Of a stretch of DNA of 64,000 nt, positions 30,907 to 37,904 are shown one piece after another. The stretch is from positions 124,001 to 188,000 of the forward strand of contig NZ_OCMS01000002.1 of NCBI RefSeq assembly GCF_900215325.1. Reading direction: 5' to 3'. Source of the DNA: Fibrobacter sp. UWB16. GTDB lineage: Bacteria; Fibrobacterota; Fibrobacteria; Fibrobacterales; Fibrobacteraceae. Each line of letters begins with the position of its first letter. Positions within the stretch are counted from its first letter, which is position 1. The position numbers were made by a program, and so were the translations under genes. The notes under the pieces were generated by a model. That model had not been told where the DNA came from. It did not search any database and saw only the letters and a list, made by a program, of their open reading frames with translations.

Positions 30907-32529
30907 CTAAACCTCACTTGCCTGGATGGCTTTCCAGGCATCTGCAATAATACCCTTATCAATATTACAAACTTTTTCGACCTTTCCGATCTTTGTAGGC
31001 AAAATATAAACTCTAGTGCCTTTTTCGGCCTTCTTGTCGACAGCCATTGCAGCCCAAGCCGCTTCGACATCTGTGTTGTATGTCTTCGGGAATCCGAGAT
31101 CGTCGAGCAACTTGTTTTGACGTTGTTCATCTTCTTTCGAAAGCTTTCCGAGGAGCACTGCAGCGCGTGCGGCCACTCGCATGCCCAAAGAAACGGCGAT
31201 GCCGTGGCTGTAAAGCTCGTAATGCGTGAGCTTTTCAATCGCGTGACCGAACGTATGACCGTAATTGAGGATGGCGCGGAGACCTGCTTCCTTTTCGTCG
31301 ATACCGACCACTTCGGCCTTGATTTGGCAGCTGCGGAAAATCATGTGCTTCAACACGTCAAAGTCGTGAGCCTTGATTTTTTCAACGTTGTTTTCAAGGT
31401 AGGTGAAAAATTCTTCATCGTAAATCACGCCGTACTTGACGATTTCGGCAAGACCCGCAAGGTATTCGGTTGGGGGGAGCGTGTTCAGCACAGAAATGTC
31501 GCAGACAACCGCTTTCGGCTGGTAGAATGCGCCAATCATGTTCTTGCCTTCGGCATGGTTCACGGCAACCTTGCCGCCAACGGAACTGTCGACCATCGAC
31601 AAGAGTGTTGTCGGGAACTGCACAAACGGAATGCCGCGCTGGTACGTGGCGGCACCAAAGCCAGCCATGTCACCTACGACGCCACCGCTGAATTGCAAAA
31701 GACAGCTCTTGCGGGTATAACCGCGGTGCAGCATAAAGCTGTAAAGTTGGTTCAAGTTGTGGAGCGTCTTGTGGCCTTCGCCTGCCTGGAACTTGAAAAT
31801 CGGGCAACGGCCTGCCTGGCCGCGGAGTTCCGAAAGCTTCGTGTTCTGTTCCTTGGCAATCGTCGTGTCCGTGCAAATCAAGAATTCGTAAGTCGGGGCA
31901 AGACGTAAGCCTTCAAGCATAATTGCTGCATCCGGCACAATGTTCTTGCCGATGAAAATCGGGTAGCGGCCGCCTTCGCTCGGGTGCACGTCAAGCGCAT
32001 GGCTTTCCCAGAACTTGAGCATGTGCATAATGCGTTCCGTGACGTGCGTTTCGGAATAGTCGTTCGAGCTTTCGACGCTAAAGTCCGCATTGGCGTAATT
32101 CTTTTCGCGGTCTTTTAGCATCTGCTTGATCTTTTCGAGGCGTTCTTCGTCCGAAAGGTTGGCGAGGAGCGGGCGCGTGTTCTTGCGGCCAATGCGTTCC
32201 GAAAGCACTTCGGGCTTTGCCCACAGGCGAATAATCGTTCCGTTTTCGCGGATGACCTTCAAGTTTTCGGCCTGCGTGAGAGCGCCACCGCCGAGAGAAA
32301 CGACGAGCGGCTTTTCGCTCTGTGCAATTTCGGCAATCACGTCGCGTTCCATCTTGCGGAATGCGGCTTCGCCTTCTTGTTCAAAAATTTCGCTAATGGA
32401 CTTGCCGGCGCGTTCTACAATGACGTTATCTGTATCGACAAACGGGCGTCCGAGGCGGTCTGCGAGGGCGCGACCTGTACGGCTCTTGCCGCTGGCCATG
32501 AATCCGGTAAAGTAGAGATGCTTCTTCAT
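30907..32529 (-). CDS. aroKB: Shikimate kinase / 3-dehydroquinate synthase fusion
   Basis: 540 residues. Residues 1-170 form shikimate kinase (Walker A GFMASGKS at 9-16, DTDNVIVERAGKSISEIF, SLGGGA). From about 185 onward it is dehydroquinate synthase (GEGHKTLHN, SGGVVGDMAGFGAATYQRG, FPTTLLSMVDSSVGGK, Zn ligands in LAEIVKYG and NYGHTFGHAIE). It catalyses steps 2 and 5 of the shikimate pathway in one chain. aroE lies immediately upstream, so three steps are encoded together. Confidence 0.95.
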   Translation of the reverse strand: MKKHLYFTGFMASGKSRTGRALADRLGRPFVDTDNVIVERAGKSISEIFEQEGEAAFRKMERDVIAEIAQSEKPLVVSLGGGALTQAENLKVIRENGTIIRLWAKPEVLSERIGRKNTRPLLANLSDEERLEKIKQMLKDREKNYANADFSVESSNDYSETHVTERIMHMLKFWESHALDVHPSEGGRYPIFIGKNIVPDAAIMLEGLRLAPTYEFLICTDTTIAKEQNTKLSELRGQAGRCPIFKFQAGEGHKTLHNLNQLYSFMLHRGYTRKSCLLQFSGGVVGDMAGFGAATYQRGIPFVQFPTTLLSMVDSSVGGKVAVNHAEGKNMIGAFYQPKAVVCDISVLNTLPPTEYLAGLAEIVKYGVIYDEEFFTYLENNVEKIKAHDFDVLKHMIFRSCQIKAEVVGIDEKEAGLRAILNYGHTFGHAIEKLTHYELYSHGIAVSLGMRVAARAAVLLGKLSKEDEQRQNKLLDDLGFPKTYNTDVEAAWAAMAVDKKAEKGTRVYILPTKIGKVEKVCNIDKGIIADAWKAIQASEV

Positions 32530-32530
32530 A

Positions 32531-33448
32531 TTAGCCCTGCATTCCTTTGCGCATAATCGCAGTAAGTTCTTCGTTTGTTTTGTTTTCGGTTTCCTTCGGG
32601 AACCACTTTTTAAAGCTTTCGAGGCCCTGGTGTACGAGCATGCCTTCGCCAGTTACAATCTTGCAACCCTTGGCTTCTGCCATCTGCAAAAGCTTGGTGT
32701 GTGGCGGCGTGTAGACGATGTCGCAGACGACCTGGCCTTTGTGCAGGCATTCGTCTGTAATGGGGGAGGCATCGATGTTTGGGCTCATGCCGACCGATGT
32801 CGCGTTGATGATGATGTCAAAGTTTGCAGAAATACTTGCAAACTCGGTGAACGTCGTGACTTGAACGGTCTTGAAATTCTTGTCGTCTGCTTTGCCCGAC
32901 TGGAAAAACATGTTCAGAGAACCTGCGAGAGCTTCGCCTTTTTCCTTGGTGCGGCAAACAATAGTAAGCTCGTTTCCTTGTTCCACAAGCGTAAACGCAA
33001 TCGACTGCGCTGCACCACCGTTTCCGAGGAGCGCAATCTTCTTGTTAGACGGACTTACGCCATTCTCTTCGAGATTTCGCACGCAACCATAAGGGTCCGT
33101 CGTCGTCCCGCAGAGCGTTCCGCCGACAATGCCGTCCTTCCAGTACAGCGTGTTCACGCTACCGGTGAACTTCGAAATTTCCGAAAGTTCATCCACCAGG
33201 CGGGCAGTTCCGTCTGCATTGAAGAATTCCGTCTTGTAGGGGATGGTGACGTTTGCTCCGCGAAACTTCATCGCCTTGAAGCCTTCAATGGCTTTGGCAA
33301 AATTTTCGGGTTCGGGTGCGTAGGGGAGATAAGCCGCATTGATGCCAAGGGCGTCAAAAAGGGCGTTGTGCATAGCGGGCGATTTGCTGTGAGCAACCGG
33401 ATGCCCGAAAATGCAAAGAGTTTCCGTCTTTCCGTTTATGGAAGCCAA
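32531..33448 (-). CDS. aroE: Shikimate dehydrogenase
   Basis: Substrate-binding motif GHPVAHSKSPAMHN, catalytic Lys in GANVTIPYK, the NADP motif LLGNGGAAQSI and the C-terminal GEGMLVHQGLESFKKW. It reduces 3-dehydroshikimate. I prefer a TTG start at 33448 (giving MASINGKTETLCIFGHPV, 305 aa) because GAGG lies 5 bases upstream and the length fits the family. A GTG at 33472 would add eight residues and lacks a ribosome site. A TATCTTTG promoter element lies at 33503-33510. Confidence 0.92.
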   Translation of the reverse strand: MASINGKTETLCIFGHPVAHSKSPAMHNALFDALGINAAYLPYAPEPENFAKAIEGFKAMKFRGANVTIPYKTEFFNADGTARLVDELSEISKFTGSVNTLYWKDGIVGGTLCGTTTDPYGCVRNLEENGVSPSNKKIALLGNGGAAQSIAFTLVEQGNELTIVCRTKEKGEALAGSLNMFFQSGKADDKNFKTVQVTTFTEFASISANFDIIINATSVGMSPNIDASPITDECLHKGQVVCDIVYTPPHTKLLQMAEAKGCKIVTGEGMLVHQGLESFKKWFPKETENKTNEELTAIMRKGMQG

Positions 33449-33502
33449 AGTAACCTCGTATGTCCTTCCCACCTGTGGGGAAAAACTCTAAATAATACAC
33501 TA

Positions 33503-33510
33503 CAAAGATA
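33503..33510 (-). promoter_or_regulatory. Promoter -7-like element of the aroE operon
   Basis: TATCTTTG on the minus strand, about 55 bases before the preferred TTG start of aroE, inside an AT-rich stretch. No TTTG is found at the usual upstream distance. Confidence 0.4.
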
Positions 33511-33552
33511 TATTATTCTAGGCTAAAAAATATGCAATAAGAAATTAACAGA

Positions 33553-33900
33553 GGTTAGTAGGCAGTAGAAAGTAGACGGTAGGAAGAGGCTTTCCCGCCG
33601 GAACCTGTCATTCCCCTAAAGGGGCTTGACATGTTCGCCTCGGATATAGAAACATGCAAGCATGTTTCTGCATCGCCCGGCTCCATTGTCATTCCACTTC
33701 GTGGCATGACAGCTGCGGCTCGGTAATAAGAATGAGTATACTCATTCTTGCTGCACTCGCCTTGCATGTCATTCCCGCCTACCTGTCCTCGCTTGACGGG
33801 GACGAGCGGGAATCTCCTTCTTGTATATAGTAACGATTTTGAAAGCTTTCGTCTTTCGTCTTTAGCCGCGTAGCGGCGTTCTCTCGTCTAAACGCCCCCT
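33553..33900. repeat. Stacked palindromic repeats in the aroE-der gap
   Basis: The 450-base gap holds no gene. It contains a tract GTTAGTAGGCAGTAGAAAGT (33553 on), two TGTCATTCC units, a perfect 10-bp inverted repeat AGAAACATGC/GCATGTTTCT (33648-33669), the hairpin GTCATTCCAC/GTGGCATGAC (33689-33711), a perfect 22-base palindrome (33728-33749), another TGTCATTCCCGCC...GGGAATCTCC unit (about 33768-33817), and CTTTCGTCTTTCGTCTTTAG...TTCTCTCGTCTAAA (33846-33891), the family also found inside rsmB. Confidence 0.7.
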
Positions 33901-33912
33901 AGACACAATTTC

Positions 33913-33920
33913 TATATTTG
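33913..33920 (+). promoter_or_regulatory. Promoter -7-like element of der
   Basis: TATATTTG matches TAnnTTTG and ends 6 bases before the der ATG, implying a leaderless or near-leaderless transcript. Confidence 0.45.
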
Positions 33921-33926
33921 TGCCCG

Positions 33927-35354
33927 ATGAAATTACCTATCGTTTGCATAATTGGACGTCCGAACGTCGGAAAGTCCTCCCTCTTCAATCGCATTCTTGG
34001 CCGCCGTGCTGCCGTGGTGAGCGACCGCGATGGTGTTACCCGCGACCGTCATTACCAGAATGCGATTTACAAGGGTCACGAATTTACAGTCGTCGATACG
34101 GGTGGATTCTTGCCCGATGATTCTATCGACGTCTTGGCGGACAGCGTCCGCGCTCAGATTTTTAACGCCGTGAACGAAGCCGACCTCGTGCTCTTCATGG
34201 TCGATATCCGCGTGGGCATCACCAAGCTCGACCAGCAGTTTGCACGCCTCATCCGCAAGCTTGACAAGAAGGTCATCCTCGTCGCGAACAAGAGCGAATT
34301 GCAGGGCGACCGCCAGGAAAGCTACGAATTCCTCAAACTCGGCTTTGGTCAGCCGCGTACCGTCAGTGCCTTGACCGGCTACGCTTGCCTCTCGCTTTTG
34401 GACGAAGTTGTCTCCGTGCTCCCGACTCCGGTGCGTGGCGAACGCCGCGAAGAACGCCCCGTGCGTTTTGCCATTCTCGGCCGCCCGAACGCAGGCAAGA
34501 GTACGCTCCTCAACCGCCTGTTGAACGAAGACCGCGCCGTTGTTTCCGACATCCCGGGTACGACCCGCGACTCCATCGACTGTGACTTTGTCGTTGACGG
34601 ACAGAAGTTTGTCGTTACCGATACTGCTGGCCTTCGCAAAAAGGCCCGCGTCGAAGACGAAGTGGAAGTCTTCAGCAACATGCGTACGCTCGAAAGCATC
34701 CGCCGTTCAGACCTGTCTGTGCTCGTCGTCGATTGCACGCGTGGCATGGAGATCCAGGACTACCGCATCATCACGGAAATCCGCAAGGCCGGTAAGGGCC
34801 TCGTCGTTGTGCTGAACAAGTGGGATATCCTCCCGAACAAGAACGACAAGTCCTTCGACCACATGGTCAAGGAACTCCTCGAACGCGAACCGATGCTTGA
34901 ATTTGTACCGATTCTCTCGATCAGTGCCAAGGAAGGCCAGCGCGTAGGCCGCGTGATTCAGGCTATTCAGACCGTCTATGCCAACTGCCGCCGTGTGCTT
35001 GGCCGTGACCGCGTTGCCGAAAGCTTTGCGAACTTCTTGCAGGAAAAGGCTCCTCCGAGCCACAACGGCCGTGTCGTCATGCTTACTCGTGCCTGCCAGA
35101 TCATGGTGGAACCGCCGGTCATCGACATCGAAACCCGCACGCCGGAACTTGTCGACGAATCGTACAAGCGCTACTTGCTCAAAAAGTTTTATGACGAATT
35201 CCAGTTGCAGGGCGCTCCGCTCCGCCTGAATTTCGATAGAAAGTTAACCCTCAGAAAGGATGAAGAACTTGAACAGTTTACTGAGTCTTCCAATAGCGTA
35301 CTTGCTGGGGTCGATCCCCAGCGCCATATGGATCGCAAAACTCGCGAAAGGTAA
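33927..35354 (+). CDS. der: Ribosome-assembly GTPase Der (EngA)
   Basis: 475 residues. Two consecutive G domains: GRPNVGKSS (10-18) with DTGGF, and GRPNAGKST (from 185) with DTAGLRKKARVEDEVE and NKWD. They are followed by the KH-like domain ending GAPLRLNF. Der is needed for 50S subunit maturation. The start is ATG at 33927; TTG at 33918 would add three residues. The C-terminus runs about 33 residues past the usual end and overlaps plsY by 95 bases. Confidence 0.95.
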   Translation: MKLPIVCIIGRPNVGKSSLFNRILGRRAAVVSDRDGVTRDRHYQNAIYKGHEFTVVDTGGFLPDDSIDVLADSVRAQIFNAVNEADLVLFMVDIRVGITKLDQQFARLIRKLDKKVILVANKSELQGDRQESYEFLKLGFGQPRTVSALTGYACLSLLDEVVSVLPTPVRGERREERPVRFAILGRPNAGKSTLLNRLLNEDRAVVSDIPGTTRDSIDCDFVVDGQKFVVTDTAGLRKKARVEDEVEVFSNMRTLESIRRSDLSVLVVDCTRGMEIQDYRIITEIRKAGKGLVVVLNKWDILPNKNDKSFDHMVKELLEREPMLEFVPILSISAKEGQRVGRVIQAIQTVYANCRRVLGRDRVAESFANFLQEKAPPSHNGRVVMLTRACQIMVEPPVIDIETRTPELVDESYKRYLLKKFYDEFQLQGAPLRLNFDRKLTLRKDEELEQFTESSNSVLAGVDPQRHMDRKTRER

Positions 35355-35928
35355 GGACTTTGACATTCGTGACTACGGCTCCAAGAATGCGGGCCTCACG
35401 AATACATTCCGCGTGCTCGGCTGGAAGCCTGCTCTCCCGGTCGTGTTCATGGACCTTTTGAAGGGCTTCTTCGGACCGTTTATCGCTCAAAAGATGTGTG
35501 AAGCTCAGGTCGCTGCTGGCGGTGCCGATTACAGCGCTTGGGTGCCGCTCCTTGCAGGTCTCCTCGTGATTCTCGGCCACAGTTTCACTTGCTTTGCAGG
35601 TTTCCGCGGTGGTAAGGGCGTGCTTGCTGCACTTGGCGTGTTCCTCGCGATTTCGCCCTTGACGGTTCTTTGCGCATTTGCCCTCTGGATTATCCTCACG
35701 GTCACCACGAAATATGTCTCCGTCGGTAGCATCTTCGGTTGCGGTCTTCTCGGCGCACTTTCTGTGTTTGGCTATGTCTGCCCGGAATACTACTTCGAAA
35801 GCATCAACCTTGGTCAGATGATTCTCGCCGTGATTGTCGCTGTGTTCGTCATTGTGAAGCACAAGTCGAACATCAAGCGCCTCCTCAACGGCACCGAGAA
35901 CGGCTTCGGCTCTAAGCGAAAAAAGTAA
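35260..35928 (+). CDS. plsY: Glycerol-3-phosphate acyltransferase PlsY
   Basis: 222 residues, about five to six membrane segments, with the PlsY motifs GSIPSAIW, GSKNAGLTNTFRVLG and GFRGGKGVLAALG. It transfers acyl groups from acyl-phosphate to glycerol-3-phosphate, the first step of phospholipid synthesis. The start (ATG 35260, or TTG 35269 with AAAGG at better spacing) lies inside the 3' end of der in another frame. gpsA, which makes its substrate, is the next gene. The C-terminal tail is basic (GSKRKK). Confidence 0.93.
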   Translation: MKNLNSLLSLPIAYLLGSIPSAIWIAKLAKGKDFDIRDYGSKNAGLTNTFRVLGWKPALPVVFMDLLKGFFGPFIAQKMCEAQVAAGGADYSAWVPLLAGLLVILGHSFTCFAGFRGGKGVLAALGVFLAISPLTVLCAFALWIILTVTTKYVSVGSIFGCGLLGALSVFGYVCPEYYFESINLGQMILAVIVAVFVIVKHKSNIKRLLNGTENGFGSKRKK

Positions 35929-36002
35929 GTAAGAAGTGGGCTATGGGCTCGGCACGTTGTGCCTGTGAGCTCGCTTCGCTTTGAGGAACGGATTGCTTGC
36001 AT

Positions 36003-36032
36003 TGTCATGCCGGCCTTTGTGCCGGCATCACC
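36003..36032. repeat. Intergenic repeat, TGTCATGCC-type
   Basis: TGTCATGCCGGCC faces GTGCCGGCATCACC. The rest of the 35929-36222 gap is AT-rich, and just before gpsA carries AAGACTATAGACTATTAACT (36191-36210), a member of the ACTA-rich family. No gene is seen there. Confidence 0.6.
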
Positions 36033-36222
36033 ATTTCGGGACTGCATAAGAGTGAACCTGTAACAAGTACGGGGTGACAGCGATAAGAACCTATGTGTGC
36101 TTACATTTTATGAATATTGATGGCTGCAAGTCCATAAAATATTGTAGATTATATGCGGCAATAATTTTTGGCAATGTGAACCATTGGCAAAAGACTATAG
36201 ACTATTAACTAGGAACGATATT

Positions 36223-37254
36223 ATGAAAGTTACAGTTTTAGGTACCGGTGGCTGGGGCCTGACCCTCGGTCAAGTTGTTTACGAAAACAAGAACGAACTC
36301 ACTTTTTGGACCAATTCCCAAGCAGAAGTAGACCTTCTCTCCACCGAACACCAGTACAAGGACAAACTCCCTGGCGTTATTTTCCCGGCTGATTTTAAGT
36401 ACACGACCGATATGCACGCCGCCCTCGAAGGCTGCGATATGGTCCTTATCGTCGTTCCATCGCAGTTTATGGCTGGCGTTGCCGCAAATCTTGGCTCTTG
36501 GACCCCTGCAAAGGGCAAGGAACCGATTGTCGTCTGCGCCACGAAGGGTATTCTCGAAGGCACGGACCAGCTCATGAGCGAAGTCATCCTCGAAAAGGTT
36601 CCATGGCTGACCGAAGACAAGATGGTTGCCTTTAGCGGTCCGTCTCACGCCGAAGAAGTGAGCCGCCACGTGCTGACCGCCATTGTTGCTGCTTGCGTGA
36701 ACGAAGACTCCGCAAAGATCGTGCAGAAGGCTATGAGCTGCTCTTACCTCCGCGTCTATACTTCTACGGATATTGTCGGTGTTGAACTCTGTGGTTCCGT
36801 GAAGAACGTGATTGCAATTGCTTCTGGTGTGCTCTATGGCCTTGAAGCTAGTGGCAAGTTCAAGATCGGTGACAATACCCGCGCTGCCATCCTCACGCGT
36901 GGCCAGGCCGAAATGTGCCGCTTGGGCAAGGCTCTCGGTGCAAAGCCCGAAACGTTTGCAGGCCTCGCCGGTATGGGCGACCTCATTGTGACGTGCCTTT
37001 CCCAGCATAGCCGTAACCGTTACGTGGGCGAACACATTGGTAAGGGCGAAACGCTCGACCAAGTGCTTGCAGGCATGAAGATGATTGCCGAAGGTGTGCC
37101 GACTTGCCGTAGCACGCGCGCGCTTGCTAAGAAGCTCGGCGTTGAAATGCCGATCGTCGAAGCCGTCTATCAGATGTTGTTCGAAAACCGCAAGGTCGAA
37201 GACGTGGTCAAGGAAATCTGGGGCCGCGAACTCAAGGCCGAAAACTGGGCTTAG
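36223..37254 (+). CDS. gpsA: Glycerol-3-phosphate dehydrogenase [NAD(P)+]
   Basis: 343 residues. Rossmann motif GTGGWGLTLGQV at the N-terminus, SGPSHAEEV, the catalytic Lys region GSVKNVIAIASG, GDNTRAAILTRG and GMGDLIVTCLSQHSRN. It makes sn-glycerol-3-phosphate for PlsY and lipid synthesis. ATG at 36223 has AGGA 9 bases upstream; the 13-residue upstream extension would translate an ACTA-type repeat and is not used. Confidence 0.95.
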   Translation: MKVTVLGTGGWGLTLGQVVYENKNELTFWTNSQAEVDLLSTEHQYKDKLPGVIFPADFKYTTDMHAALEGCDMVLIVVPSQFMAGVAANLGSWTPAKGKEPIVVCATKGILEGTDQLMSEVILEKVPWLTEDKMVAFSGPSHAEEVSRHVLTAIVAACVNEDSAKIVQKAMSCSYLRVYTSTDIVGVELCGSVKNVIAIASGVLYGLEASGKFKIGDNTRAAILTRGQAEMCRLGKALGAKPETFAGLAGMGDLIVTCLSQHSRNRYVGEHIGKGETLDQVLAGMKMIAEGVPTCRSTRALAKKLGVEMPIVEAVYQMLFENRKVEDVVKEIWGRELKAENWA

Positions 37255-37290
37255 TTAAAACAAACTAACAAGTACTCCGCCACGAGCGGA

Positions 37291-37560
37291 ATTCACCTTT
37301 ACATTGTCACCCCGGCCACCGTGCCGGGGTCTTTTTTTCATGTCATTCCCACCGCAAATAGCTGTCATTCCCGCCACCGAGCGGGAATCTCCTTCTCGTC
37401 GCTCTGAACTGTCCATCTCGTCGTCCTGAACGAAGTGAAGGACCCAGTTAAGTCTCGTTTCGCAAAAAACTTTACTGGATCCTTCCACCTTCGGTGTCAG
37501 GATGACGTTCTACACTCGTCATCCTGAGGGCTAAAAGCCCGAAGGATCCAGTAAAATTCC
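37291..37560. repeat. Repeat mosaic upstream of the FISUMP gene
   Basis: Successive TGTCACCCC, TGTCATTCC and TCGTCCTGAAC...GGACCCAGTTAA / TTTACTGGATCCTTC...CAGGATGAC units, then GTCATCCTGAGGG...GAAGGATCCAGT. The segment 37444-37524 is about 90% identical to 40120-40201 on the other side of the gene. From 37561 to 37850 the gap is very AT-rich with TTTTGTAAG repeated three times and no visible gene. Confidence 0.75.
37308..37338 (+). terminator. gpsA terminator formed by a repeat unit
   Basis: CCCCGGC / GCCGGGG with a 6-base loop followed by TCTTTTTTT. The stem is the palindrome of a TGTCACCCCGG repeat unit, so the repeat serves as the terminator. Confidence 0.7.
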
Positions 37561-37853
37561 CCCAAAAATCTCATCAAAACACGAAAAAACTCGAAAATCT
37601 TGCTAAAATTCAGTTTGTAAACTAAATTTTACAATTTAAAAATCAATCGATATTTTTATTCTTTTGTCTAAAATTGTCAAAAACCAAAATTGCCGTTTTT
37701 GAAATAAATTCGCCAAATATTGCAAAAAATTTACAAATAAACAACGTAATCTTTTTGTAAGAAAAAGGGTGTGAAATTGTAACTTTATTCCAAGTTGAAA
37801 TAATTTTTTGTAAGCAAAACTTAATTTTCTCGAAAAAATAATGTAAACTTTGT

Positions 37854-37874
37854 TTTGTGAAAGTTTTTCACAAA
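37854..37874 (+). promoter_or_regulatory. Inverted repeat upstream of the FISUMP gene
   Basis: TTTGTGAAA / TTTCACAAA, a perfect 9-bp inverted repeat with a 3-base spacer, 30 bases before the start codon. It could be an operator or an mRNA 5' hairpin. Confidence 0.45.
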
Positions 37875-37904
37875 GATTGGAGAAAATCAACAAGGGAGCA
37901 TATT

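Noticed and set aside
33600-33830. Possible CRISPR array
   Set aside because: Units are different palindromes with irregular spacing, not identical repeats with uniform spacers, and no cas genes are present.
35936-36000. tRNA-like sequence after plsY
   Set aside because: No cloverleaf, T-loop GTTCRANNC or acceptor pairing could be found there or elsewhere in the window.
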